This document shows, piece by piece, positions 15,930-24,772 of a stretch of 64,000 nucleotides of DNA. The position numbers and the translations under genes are program-made. Numbering within the stretch: position 1 is the stretch's first letter; each line of letters begins with the position of its first letter. The notes beneath the pieces are model-generated. The model was not told the DNA's origin, did not search any database, and saw only the letters and a list, made by a program, of their open reading frames with translations. Origin of the DNA: JAYYZW01 sp965217605 (GTDB lineage Bacteria > Pseudomonadota > Gammaproteobacteria > Ga0077536); NCBI GenBank assembly GCA_965217605.1, contig CBDCJB010000003.1, forward strand, positions 124,001-188,000, given 5' to 3'.

Positions 15930-15961
15930 TCCCCTCGATCACGCCACCCCGGTCGCGTCGC

Positions 15962-16612
15962 ATGATGGAACGGATCCGAGACGAAGCGTTGGAAACGAAG
16001 GCGCGCGCGTTATACAACGACGCGCTTCCGTACCACAATTTCACCCACATTCAGGATACTTTGGCGTCAGCGAATACGATCCTTCAGCGCTGTCGAGAGG
16101 AGAATATTCGTATAAACGCGGATGTCGTCTACTTCGCCTTGCTGTTCCATGATGCTGGTTACCACGAAGACCACATCGCCCTCGGCTATGAAAACAAAGA
16201 GCTGTATTCGGTCGCGCTCGCGGTTCCAATTCTTGAAGACCATGGCGTACCCGCGGGCCTCGTCAAAAAGGCCGGCGAGGCGATTCTAGCGACCGAACGA
16301 AATGCGCGTTTCGTCAGTGCCGAACACAAAGCCGTTCGGGCTGCAGACCTCGCGGGTCTGGCAGCCGAATACGGTCTTTTTCTCCAAAGCTCGTTGAAAC
16401 TGAAGCGCGAATTCGAGGTACTGCATAAAAAGGCGATCAATTGGCCATCGTGGCAATCCGTGTCCCATGAAGTGGTCGGTTTTTATCTATCCCAGGAGAT
16501 ACGGCTTACCAGCTACTTCCATGATGAGAATGGCGAGTCGGCATTTCATAAAGCCGTTCGTGAGAACCTCGATCGGTTAATGAGCGAGCAAGAGGAACCG
16601 GTTCTGGCTTGA
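15962..16612 (+). CDS. HD-domain phosphohydrolase-like protein
   Basis: A protein of 216 residues from ATG 15962, or 215 from the adjacent ATG 15965. The HD-superfamily metal-binding pieces are YHNFTHI near residue 23 and FHDAGYHEDH near residue 63, with a later AADLAG Asp. This small family is usually annotated as a predicted metal-dependent HD phosphohydrolase. An open frame begins upstream at 15902, but it overlaps the tRNA and is not coding. It starts 33 bp after the tRNA and may be cotranscribed with it. Convergent with the SPOR gene. The substrate is unknown. Confidence 0.8.
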   Translation: MMERIRDEALETKARALYNDALPYHNFTHIQDTLASANTILQRCREENIRINADVVYFALLFHDAGYHEDHIALGYENKELYSVALAVPILEDHGVPAGLVKKAGEAILATERNARFVSAEHKAVRAADLAGLAAEYGLFLQSSLKLKREFEVLHKKAINWPSWQSVSHEVVGFYLSQEIRLTSYFHDENGESAFHKAVRENLDRLMSEQEEPVLA

Positions 16613-16646
16613 GTTCCCGAATTTCGCCGGCGAAGCGAATCGCTCG

Positions 16647-17243
16647 TCACGTCGTACCGGCGACTCCAATCTTCAGCAAAATGAAATCCATATCATTTTC
16701 GATGAGCTTAACGCGCATCGCACGGATATCCGCGACATCTGAGAATGGCCCGACATGCACTCGAAACCATACGTCCTGACCGTTGATCACGACGCGCTGG
16801 ATCCGAGCGCTTATGCCTCGGAAGGCGAGGCGCGCTTTGGCCCGATCGGCATCCTCGAATTGCTTGAACGAACCGACTTGTAGTACGTAGGTTCCCGGCG
16901 CCAATCCCGGTTCATCGTCATCTTGGTCGCCCGACAACGCCCATTCCGGCACCGGCACTTCCATTTCAGGAAGAATCTTATAAAAGTCGAAGGTTGGGCG
17001 CGGCAGGGTTTTGCCGGCGTCGGGCATGATCTCTGGAACGTCGAAGTCGTCGACGCTTTCCAGATTACTTTCGATACTGCTGATCAGCGCAGCAGGCGGA
17101 GGGAGGCGCTCGGACCAGAGGTATATTGCCAGCGCAACCAGTAATCCAACGCCCAAGCCACTGATAAAAGAGATCCAACTTCCGCTACGCGGCGCGGGTT
17201 TTGTGCCTGGTCCTGCGGTGTTCTTGTAATCCTTCGGGCCCAT
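16647..17243 (-). CDS. SPOR-domain membrane protein (FtsN-like)
   Basis: A protein of 198 residues with a short cytoplasmic N-terminus (GPKDYKNTAGPGTKPAPRSG), one TM helix (WISFISGLGVGLLVALAIYL) and a proline-rich periplasmic linker. A C-terminal SPOR domain (about residues 117-195) starts at TYVLQVGSFKQFEDADRAKA. SPOR domains bind denuded septal peptidoglycan. The architecture and the position just downstream of argS (15 bp) match the FtsN-like gene of Pseudomonas-type genomes. The region that activates FtsA is not clear, so I leave the symbol open. Confidence 0.87.
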   Translation of the reverse strand: MGPKDYKNTAGPGTKPAPRSGSWISFISGLGVGLLVALAIYLWSERLPPPAALISSIESNLESVDDFDVPEIMPDAGKTLPRPTFDFYKILPEMEVPVPEWALSGDQDDDEPGLAPGTYVLQVGSFKQFEDADRAKARLAFRGISARIQRVVINGQDVWFRVHVGPFSDVADIRAMRVKLIENDMDFILLKIGVAGTT

Positions 17244-17258
17244 AACTCAGTGCCACGC

Positions 17259-19019
17259 CTACATTTCGCTCGGCGCGCTAATTCCCAGAATACCAAGACC
17301 ATTGGCGACGACCTGTCTGACCGCCCCAATGAGCTTGATCCGGGCGCTTCGCAAAGAATCATCCCGAACGAGAACTTTGTGGACGTTGTAATACGCGTGG
17401 AATCGGGTCGCCAATTCACGTAGATAATTAGTTAGCTGATGCGGTTCGCGGCTCGAGCAGGCAGCTTCCACGACGTCCGGATAGCGCGACAGCAAAACTG
17501 CTAATGCTCTTTCCTTAGGTTCAACGAGGAATTCGTCCAGAACTGTGAGGTCTTCGATGGTGCTTAGCTTGCGTTCCCCCAACTGCCGCATCACGCTACA
17601 AATTCGTGCATGCGCGTATTGAACGTAGTAGACCGGATTGTCGTTGCTCTGCGCGGTCGCGAGGTCGAGGTCGAATTCCAGATGCTGATCTGAACGACGC
17701 ATTACGTAAAAAAATCGCGCTGCATCCACACCGACTTCTTTCACTAGCTGTTTCAACGTTACGAACTCCCCTGCGCGAGTCGACATGGCTACTTTTTCGC
17801 CGCTGCGAAACAACGATGCGAATTGCACGAGCAGGATCTCCAAACGCTCAGGGTCCACGCCGGTAGCCTGGATCGCGGCCTTTACACGGGCGATATAGCC
17901 GTGATGATCGGCTCCCCAAATATCTATCACATTCTCATATCCGCGCGCGAACTTGTCTTGGTGGTAAGCGATATCGGCCGCGAAGTAGGTATTCACACCG
18001 TTGTCTCTCACGACTACGCGGTCTTTTTCATCGCCAAAATCCGATGACCGAAACCAGCGCGCCCCACCCTCATCGAACACGTGTCCGCGTTCAACCAAGG
18101 CATCGACCGCTTGATCGATCAGGCCCCGTTCAGACAGTGAAGCTTCCGAATACCAAACGTCAAATAGCACCCCGAAATCCGTGAGATCGGACTTGATTTC
18201 CTCGAGTATGCTGTTTTTGGCGGACTCTTGAATTTCTTCATAACGCGCTTCGCCGAGTAAATGCTTTGCCGTTGCAATCATATCGTCAAGCACGCGTTCG
18301 GGGTCTGTCCCCGGCGCTGCCGGCTTAAATTCCACGCCGTTGACCAACAGCGTGTCGTCCCGCCGTGCGCGAATCTGGGTAGCGATCTCCTCTATATATG
18401 CGCCTTGATACGCTTGCGCGGGAAAATCGACGACATGGCCGAATGATTCAAGGTAGCGCAGCCATACACTGAGGGCCAGGATATCCATCTGCCGCCCGGC
18501 ATCGTTGACGTAGTATTCGCGGCACACGTCAAAGCCGCAGGACTGTAATAGATTTGCAATGGATGAGCCGATTGCGGCGCCACGACCGTGTCCAATATGC
18601 AGGGGACCGGTTGGATTGGCCGAGACGTATTCCACGTGTATCGTGATCCCCCGTCCCAATTGAGACCGCCCATAGTCCGCGCGTTCGGCGTGAATTTGAT
18701 TCACGACCTGAAACACGCCCTTGTCGTGGATCAGGAAATTGATGAACCCCGGGCCCGCAACATCAATGCGTTCGAAAAAATCCGAATTTGACAGCTTCGC
18801 GGCGATCAAACCGGCTAGCTCCCGAGGTGTACGCTTACAGGGCTTGGCCAGCACCATCGCGACATTGGTGCTGTAATCTCCATGTTCGGCCTGCTTCGGA
18901 ACCTCGATTTGATAGACCGGGATTGCGTCGAGCGCAAGATCGCCACGCGCAAGCATGTCCTCGAGTACGGCATCGAGCGAGGCGCGTAGCCGCTGCTTCA
19001 ATGCCCGCGTTTCACTCAC
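17259..19019 (-). CDS. argS: arginyl-tRNA synthetase
   Basis: ArgS of 586 residues, a class I synthetase charging tRNA-Arg. The N-terminal additional domain with YSTNVAMVLAK is followed by the HIGH motif in PTGPLHIGHGRGAAIG near residue 125. The weak KMSKS variant VAMSTRAGEFVTL is typical of ArgS, and an alpha-helical anticodon domain ends the protein. Its ATG is 22 bp after priA on the same strand. With priA and the SPOR gene it forms a compact unit. Confidence 0.97.
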   Translation of the reverse strand: MSETRALKQRLRASLDAVLEDMLARGDLALDAIPVYQIEVPKQAEHGDYSTNVAMVLAKPCKRTPRELAGLIAAKLSNSDFFERIDVAGPGFINFLIHDKGVFQVVNQIHAERADYGRSQLGRGITIHVEYVSANPTGPLHIGHGRGAAIGSSIANLLQSCGFDVCREYYVNDAGRQMDILALSVWLRYLESFGHVVDFPAQAYQGAYIEEIATQIRARRDDTLLVNGVEFKPAAPGTDPERVLDDMIATAKHLLGEARYEEIQESAKNSILEEIKSDLTDFGVLFDVWYSEASLSERGLIDQAVDALVERGHVFDEGGARWFRSSDFGDEKDRVVVRDNGVNTYFAADIAYHQDKFARGYENVIDIWGADHHGYIARVKAAIQATGVDPERLEILLVQFASLFRSGEKVAMSTRAGEFVTLKQLVKEVGVDAARFFYVMRRSDQHLEFDLDLATAQSNDNPVYYVQYAHARICSVMRQLGERKLSTIEDLTVLDEFLVEPKERALAVLLSRYPDVVEAACSSREPHQLTNYLRELATRFHAYYNVHKVLVRDDSLRSARIKLIGAVRQVVANGLGILGISAPSEM

Positions 19020-19041
19020 GTTCTATCTCCGAGGTGCCCGT

Positions 19042-21255
19042 TTACATCGTGTCCTGAGGGTCTATATCCAGCGACCAGCGCACGCTGGAACTACGCGCGA
19101 GATCTTCGATGTCGTCTAGATGATCCGAAAGTAGCTGGCCGGATTGCGCCCGGCTGCGCGCGCGGATCACGATGAGCGCCCGATATCTGCCTGCGCGACG
19201 TTCCATCATCGCCGGAATAGGATAGCTGACCTCGAGCTGGCCATCGCCAGTTCGTGTAAGCACGCCGCGCACGAGACCTAGGAAATCCAAGGCCTTCGCG
19301 GGGTGCACGGACTCCGCGCGGATGAGCGCCATCGCACAATAGGGCGGCAGACCAGCGTCTTTACGCTGTTTCAAGGCTGTCTCGGCGTAGACCTCGTAGC
19401 CGTCTTCCAAGATCCGCCGTAACACCGGATGGTGCGGGTGGTGCGTTTGGACCAAGACGAGGCCAGGCGCTAATCCGCGTCCGGCCCGGCCGGCGACCTG
19501 GATCAAGAGTTGGGCCAGGCGTTCCTCGGCGCGAAAGTCGACTGAGTACAGGCGGCTGTCTGCGTCGACCACGCCGACGAGCGTTACGTCGGCAAAATCG
19601 AGGCCCTTCGCCAACATTTGCGTTCCAATGAGGATATCGACGCGGCGGTCCGCAACGTCCGTCAGGACTTCGTCAAAGAATCCTTTGCGACGGACGGAGT
19701 CTCGATCGACGCGGCGCACCTGGTTGTTCGGGAACAACTCCTTTATCGTCTCTTCTAATCGCTCGGTTCCCAAACCTATATGTGCGACTTCGGGCGCTGA
19801 ACAACATTGAGCCGGACGATTCACGAACCATTGTTTGTCGCAATGATGGCAGCGTGCGCTGTCGAACGCCTTGTGATAAACCAAAAAGGCATCGCACCGG
19901 TCGCAGCGCTGTGGTTCTCCACAATTGCGACATATCAATAACGGACAGTACCCGCGCCGATTGAGAAACAGCATCGCCTGATCACCGTTATTGAGGTGTG
20001 TCTGAATCGCATCGATGAGCTCTTCGCTGAGTCCAGCCGTGAGCGGCAGGCCCCGAACATCCAGGCAGGAGATGCGAGGCATGGGAATGTCTCTCGGGCG
20101 GGACCTTATAACCGTATGCAGGTACTTATCCCGTTTCACGTTAGCCAGAGTTTCCAGCGAAGGCGTCGCGGACCCCAGTACAACGGGTACGTTTGCGCGC
20201 TGCGCACGGACGGTCGCGATATCGCGGGCTGAATATCGGAAACCGTCTTGTTGCTTATAGGACTGATCGTGCTCCTCATCGACGACGATAAGACCCAAAT
20301 TTCGCAGCGGCACCCACACGGCGGAACGCGTGCCGATCAGTACGCCAACCTCGCCGCGCCCGCATTGAATCCAGGTCAGGGCGCGTTGACGATCCGTTAA
20401 ACCGGAATGCAGAACTCCGATACGGGCGCCGAACCGCGCCTCGAACCGCCTTACCAACTGTTGCGTCAGGCCAATTTCGGGAACCAGTACGAGCGTCTGT
20501 TTGCCGGCTTTCAAACAGCGGTCGATAACGTCCAGGTACACCTCGGTCTTACCACTGCCGGTAACGCCCTGCAACACGATAGCTTTGAATGTATCCAGAC
20601 TGTCGACGATCGTTTCGGCGGCGTGGACCTGTTCGTCATTCAGCGTGATCGATGACGAATGCTCATTCTTTTCGGGCGTGACGGTATTACGATCGATTTC
20701 GGCCACCCAGCGTTTCGATAAAAGCCGTTTAAGTACTGGCCTCCACGCAATGCCCAAGTCCGTAAAGGACTCCGCGGTGCACGGGTTCTGCTGTAACAGA
20801 CTGAGTAGCTGTCGTTGCCGGGGAGCGCCGTTCCCGAGATTCTCTAAAGCTTCCCTTCCGGTACTCGTCAGTTGCCAGGCTTCACTTTTCTCTATTGGCA
20901 ATGATGCATTACGACGCAATTGTGTTGGCAGCATTGCAGCAATGACTTCACCGAGGGGATGGTGGTAGTACTGCGACGCCCAGCTTGCTAATTCGAGACA
21001 TTGCGCCTGCAGCAACGGTACGTCATCCAACAATCTGATGACCGACTTCAATCGATCCGGCTCGAGATCGCTGGAACCCTTGGTTTCGACGATGACGCCG
21101 ACACGGCTAGAGCGTCCGAAGGGAACGAGCGCCCGGCAGCCCTCGAGCCGCGCGGGCGGCCGGGGCGCCGCCGGCATCAAGTAATCAAACGTCTGGCGCA
21201 GCGGTGCGAACACGGCTACCGCAACGATGGGGGCGGATCTGGAACAGGCGGTCAC
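19042..21255 (-). CDS. priA: primosomal protein N' (replication-restart helicase)
   Basis: PriA of 737 residues. It recognises stalled forks and reloads the replisome. An N-terminal 3'-DNA-binding domain (APLRQTFDYLMP) is followed by Walker A GVTGSGKTEVYL near residue 234, Walker B as DEEHDQSYKQQDGF, and the helicase motif RAGRG near the end. Two zinc clusters are present: CRNCGEPQRCDRC and CHHCDKQWFVNRPAQCC. The start is GTG 21255. The gene follows the conserved unknown gene by 33 bp and leads into argS. Confidence 0.97.
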   Translation of the reverse strand: MTACSRSAPIVAVAVFAPLRQTFDYLMPAAPRPPARLEGCRALVPFGRSSRVGVIVETKGSSDLEPDRLKSVIRLLDDVPLLQAQCLELASWASQYYHHPLGEVIAAMLPTQLRRNASLPIEKSEAWQLTSTGREALENLGNGAPRQRQLLSLLQQNPCTAESFTDLGIAWRPVLKRLLSKRWVAEIDRNTVTPEKNEHSSSITLNDEQVHAAETIVDSLDTFKAIVLQGVTGSGKTEVYLDVIDRCLKAGKQTLVLVPEIGLTQQLVRRFEARFGARIGVLHSGLTDRQRALTWIQCGRGEVGVLIGTRSAVWVPLRNLGLIVVDEEHDQSYKQQDGFRYSARDIATVRAQRANVPVVLGSATPSLETLANVKRDKYLHTVIRSRPRDIPMPRISCLDVRGLPLTAGLSEELIDAIQTHLNNGDQAMLFLNRRGYCPLLICRNCGEPQRCDRCDAFLVYHKAFDSARCHHCDKQWFVNRPAQCCSAPEVAHIGLGTERLEETIKELFPNNQVRRVDRDSVRRKGFFDEVLTDVADRRVDILIGTQMLAKGLDFADVTLVGVVDADSRLYSVDFRAEERLAQLLIQVAGRAGRGLAPGLVLVQTHHPHHPVLRRILEDGYEVYAETALKQRKDAGLPPYCAMALIRAESVHPAKALDFLGLVRGVLTRTGDGQLEVSYPIPAMMERRAGRYRALIVIRARSRAQSGQLLSDHLDDIEDLARSSSVRWSLDIDPQDTM

Positions 21256-21288
21256 GGTGGAACCTATCCAGGTTTCGGCCGAATCACG

Positions 21289-21945
21289 TCAATAAATATC
21301 GACACGCGACGGCAGAATTCTGTCCATATTGAAGACCTTGCCCGAATGAATCAGCCCGGTGAGCGCCCGCGTGCCGATACGGGACATCGGTTTGCCGTCG
21401 ATCTGGCTCAAGGGATGACGCGTCGCCCCTTCTATCGGGAACACCGCAAGTTCGATGGCCTCGCGCATCATCAGCTTGAATACGGGTATGTTATGAGCTG
21501 AATCTGCGCGACCAAACCGGAAAGGCGATTCGGAAAGCTCATAGTGGACACGGCGTTCGAGGAGAAAGCGCGTTACGGCCTCGAGCTCGGCGCTGAAAAG
21601 ATGCAAGTTAATTGCTGAATGATCGCAAGCTGTTCCATACAGCACCGGACCGGTGAGGCGTGGATCGAAACGATTAAAGTAGGCCATGGCTTCGAGCGCG
21701 CATTCACGCAAACGCAGTAATCTGGATTCGTGTTGCTCGCCGTGAAACAGAGCCAGATAGTCGGCGACAGCGCGATGTAGCTCGAGGTTATCAGGGAGAT
21801 GTCGCCGGGAGTCCAAGCCTAATTCGCGCGCTGCCTTGCGCTTCGCGCCCTCGAAATCACCCGCAGTACCGTCGACTATCATGCGCGCAGCGGTCGTCGC
21901 AATCTCAAATCGCGTCGTTGGCGACTGGCGGGATTTTCGAGCCAT
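21289..21945 (-). CDS. conserved protein of unknown function upstream of priA
   Basis: A soluble 218-residue protein without signal peptide or TM helix. Distinctive segments are GAKRKAARELGLDSRRHLPDN, LRECALEAMAYFNRFDPRLTGPVLYGTACDHSAINLHLFSAELEAV and HYELSESPFRF. The GTA-x-x-HS-x-I-x-LHLF-x-x-x-x-E block looks vaguely nucleotidyltransferase-like. I recall similar proteins of unknown function beside priA in other gammaproteobacteria, but I cannot assign a role. Its start lies 9 bp from the MITE at 21954, so its promoter may be inside the element or displaced by it. Confidence 0.75.
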   Translation of the reverse strand: MARKSRQSPTTRFEIATTAARMIVDGTAGDFEGAKRKAARELGLDSRRHLPDNLELHRAVADYLALFHGEQHESRLLRLRECALEAMAYFNRFDPRLTGPVLYGTACDHSAINLHLFSAELEAVTRFLLERRVHYELSESPFRFGRADSAHNIPVFKLMMREAIELAVFPIEGATRHPLSQIDGKPMSRIGTRALTGLIHSGKVFNMDRILPSRVDIY

Positions 21946-21953
21946 TCGTTATT

Positions 21954-22118
21954 CTAGTGCCCTGTCCCACAAATAACTTCCATAGTTGGCGGCGGATTTT
22001 TCGTCACTGGCAAGGCGCGACGATGCTTATGAGCGGGCTCTACACAAAGAGGAGCAACGCCGCCAGGGGCGAAAGAGACAAGCCAACTATGGAAGTTATT
22101 TGTGGGACAGGGCACTAG
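21954..22118. mobile_element. MITE-like element, family A copy 2
   Basis: 165 bp bounded by CTAG, with perfect 37-bp terminal inverted repeats beginning CTAGTGCCCTGTCCCACAAA. The centre, GGCAAGGCGCGACGATGCTT and onward, nearly matches copy 1 in inverted orientation. The repeats beyond the first 15 or so bases differ from those of copy 1. The right CTAG supplies the TAG stop codon of mrcA. Confidence 0.88.
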
Positions 22119-24577
22119 AAAAGATGCTCGGGAATGACGTCCCGCTGCGTCGCTTGTTTGCTTCGATCCGTTCCGGTTCGATCGCCGCGTGGCGGAACCG
22201 AGCCCTCGCGAAACGATTCGAAGATCGCATTAGGGTGATCGGCGCCGGCCAGCAATCCCGTATCGGGATCGATTCGCACGGTGATCAACCCGGGCGGACG
22301 CACCATCTGCGTTTCCGGTATGTTTTCGAGTGCGGCGCGCATGTAGTCGATCCATGCGGGCAACGCAGCCCGCGCACCTGTTTCACGTTTGCCGAGCGGC
22401 GCGACGTGATCGAAACCAACCCATACCGTGGTCACGACGTGTCCGTTGTACCCCGAAAACCACGCGTCTTTCTGGTCGTTCGTGGTACCGGTCTTGCCCG
22501 CCAGATCCTCGCGCGCTAATACCCGCGCCTTACGGCCCGTACCGCGTTTGATCACGTCCTGCAGGATCGAATTCATAATCCATACATTCTCAGCATCAAT
22601 GATGCGAGGAGCGGACCTGTTTGGCGGGAGTTGTTCCATGTCGATCAGCGTCGCGATATCGAGTGGCTCACCATCGTCGTCGAGCGCAACGTTTTCACAG
22701 ACTTCGCACACCGTTACCGGATCAGCTTCATAGACCAATTCGCCGCTTCCCGACTCGATCCGCTGAACGAAATATGGATCGATCTTGTAACCGCCGTTGG
22801 CGAATACGGCATAACCCGTGACGAGTTCCATGGGCGTCAGCTCGCCACTTCCGAGCGCCAGCGAAAGATTTTCTGGCAAGGTCGCCGAGTTAAATCCGAA
22901 GCGGGCGACGTAATCGAGTGCATAGTCGGCTCCCATGGCGCGGAGCAAGCGAATCGAGACGAGGTTGCGCGACTTGGTTAACGCTTCTCGCAGGCGGGTG
23001 GGCCCGAAATACTTGCCGCTGTAATTTTCAGGTCGCCAGGCGCTTTCCAGCCCCGGTGCGTCGAACACGATCGGTGCGTCATTGATGAAACTCGCGGCGG
23101 TAAAACCCTTTTGAAGGGATGCGGTGTAGATGAATGGTTTGAAGTTCGATCCCGGTTGCCGCTTCGCCTGCGTGACCCGATTAAACTTGCTGCGGTAATA
23201 ATCAAGGCCTCCGACGAGCGCCTGAATGCTGCCATTCAACGGGTCGAGAGAAACCAAAGCGCCTTCGATTGTCGGAACTTGCTCGAGCCGCCAATGGCCG
23301 GCCGCAACCGCGTCGCCTTCCGTTTCAGCACTGCCGGTTGGCTCCGGCGCATGCCATTTGACCCGTACGATGTTGCCGATCGTAGCGATATCCGAGGCCG
23401 TTTTCGGCCGTGCCCCACGGGTGTCTTGCGACAAATATTTTCGCGCCCAACTCAAGCCCTCCCAAGCGATCGGGATCGCCCCGTATTCCTTGGTGTAGGT
23501 GATGAGTTTCTGTTCTTCCTGGGCGATGACGAGCGCCGGATAAAATCCGCCGATTTCGTGATAATTCAGTAGCGCCGCGCTCCATTCTTCTTCCGCCGCG
23601 CTCGCCGATAATTCGACCGAAGCTTCAGGTCCCCGATATCCATGTCTGCGGTCATAATCGACCAGCCCTTTGCGTACGGCCTCGGTAGCGGCTTGCTGAA
23701 GATAACTGGGGATCGTCGCATGCACTCTAAAGCCCGAGGTATACGCATCGTCGCCATAGCGATCCAACATGTAGTCGCGCACCAATTCCGCAAAGTGAGG
23801 CGCCGGCGTTTCGACTGCCTGACCGTGACGCTTCGCAGTCAAGGGCGCCGCGTTCGCCGCCTCGAATCGTTCTTCATCGAGCAGGCCGCGCTCCAGCATG
23901 CGGCCTAGTACATAAGCGCGCCGTTCGCGCGCTGCAATCGGATTGCTGATCGGATTCGTACGTGATGGCGCTTTAGGAAGCCCCGCGATCATCGCGATTT
24001 GCGGCAGGTCGAGACCGTTGAGCGGCATGCCGTAATAAACCTGGGCAGCAGCAGCTACGCCATAGGACCGATGTCCCAGGAAAATCTTGTTGAGATAGAG
24101 TTCGAGGATTTCATCTTTCGACAATTCGCGTTCGATGATGACGGCCAATACGATTTCTTTGAGTTTGCGCTCATAGGTTTTTTCAGGCGTCAGGAAAAAG
24201 TTCCTCGCGACTTGCATCGTGATCGTGCTGCCGCCTTGCTTTTTTTCGCGCGTCTGCAATAACCCGATCGCGGCTCGCGTGATCGCCATCCAGTCGACGC
24301 CCGGGTGATCGTAAAAGCGGTCGTCCTCGGCGGCGATGAAGGCGTGCTTCATGAGCACGGGAACATCTTCGACGGCGACCGGATCGCGGCGTTTTTCCCC
24401 GAATTCAGCGATCAGTTTGCTGTCGCTGGTATACACTTTAAGAGGCGTTTGCAGTTGCACGTCTCGAAGCGATTCAACCGGCGGCAGCTGGGGAACGATG
24501 TACCACAGTACGCCCGCCGTGCCGGCCAGCGCGAGGGCGAAACAGAGCAGCAGGGAATAGAAGGCTAATCGCAACAT
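22115..24577 (-). CDS. mrcA: penicillin-binding protein 1A
   Basis: A bifunctional class A PBP of 820 residues that polymerises and cross-links peptidoglycan. One N-terminal TM anchor (LAFYSLLLCFALALAGTAGV) is followed by the glycosyltransferase domain with AAEDDRFYDHPGVD and a KQGGSTITMQVARN block. The transpeptidase motifs are SNFK (PGSNFKPF), SRN (TKSRNLVS) and KTGT (LAGKTGTTND). It ends in PEHLF, a normal-looking tail, and its TAG belongs to the MITE end. It is divergent from pilM, as in Pseudomonas, with a shared 195-bp control region. Confidence 0.97.
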   Translation of the reverse strand: MLRLAFYSLLLCFALALAGTAGVLWYIVPQLPPVESLRDVQLQTPLKVYTSDSKLIAEFGEKRRDPVAVEDVPVLMKHAFIAAEDDRFYDHPGVDWMAITRAAIGLLQTREKKQGGSTITMQVARNFFLTPEKTYERKLKEIVLAVIIERELSKDEILELYLNKIFLGHRSYGVAAAAQVYYGMPLNGLDLPQIAMIAGLPKAPSRTNPISNPIAARERRAYVLGRMLERGLLDEERFEAANAAPLTAKRHGQAVETPAPHFAELVRDYMLDRYGDDAYTSGFRVHATIPSYLQQAATEAVRKGLVDYDRRHGYRGPEASVELSASAAEEEWSAALLNYHEIGGFYPALVIAQEEQKLITYTKEYGAIPIAWEGLSWARKYLSQDTRGARPKTASDIATIGNIVRVKWHAPEPTGSAETEGDAVAAGHWRLEQVPTIEGALVSLDPLNGSIQALVGGLDYYRSKFNRVTQAKRQPGSNFKPFIYTASLQKGFTAASFINDAPIVFDAPGLESAWRPENYSGKYFGPTRLREALTKSRNLVSIRLLRAMGADYALDYVARFGFNSATLPENLSLALGSGELTPMELVTGYAVFANGGYKIDPYFVQRIESGSGELVYEADPVTVCEVCENVALDDDGEPLDIATLIDMEQLPPNRSAPRIIDAENVWIMNSILQDVIKRGTGRKARVLAREDLAGKTGTTNDQKDAWFSGYNGHVVTTVWVGFDHVAPLGKRETGARAALPAWIDYMRAALENIPETQMVRPPGLITVRIDPDTGLLAGADHPNAIFESFREGSVPPRGDRTGTDRSKQATQRDVIPEHLF

Positions 24578-24676
24578 CTTGTGGTTCAGTTCAGTGCGAC
24601 GCCCATATATGATGCATTAATACTTTAGAAAAATAGTGTAACAGTCGATTTCTATTAGACTTTACCCAGAAACGGA

Positions 24677-24705
24677 TTGTTTTTCCCTCGATGATTGTCT
24701 ATAGT
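24677..24705 (+). promoter_or_regulatory. probable promoter of the pilMNOPQ operon
   Basis: TTGTTT (24677-24682) and TATAGT (24700-24705) are spaced by 17 bp, giving a start near 24712 and a leader of about 60 nt before the GTG of pilM. The region is A+T-rich compared with its surroundings, as expected for a divergent promoter region. Confidence 0.5.
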
Positions 24706-24772
24706 TAGCCCTGGTTTCTAAGGTTAATGCGCAACGTTACAAGTTAACTAGTTAATTTTAAAGAATAAAATA

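Noticed and set aside
15902..15961. N-terminal extension of the HD protein starting at 15902
   Set aside because: It overlaps the 3' half of tRNA-Gly, which is certain; the start at 15962 is used instead.
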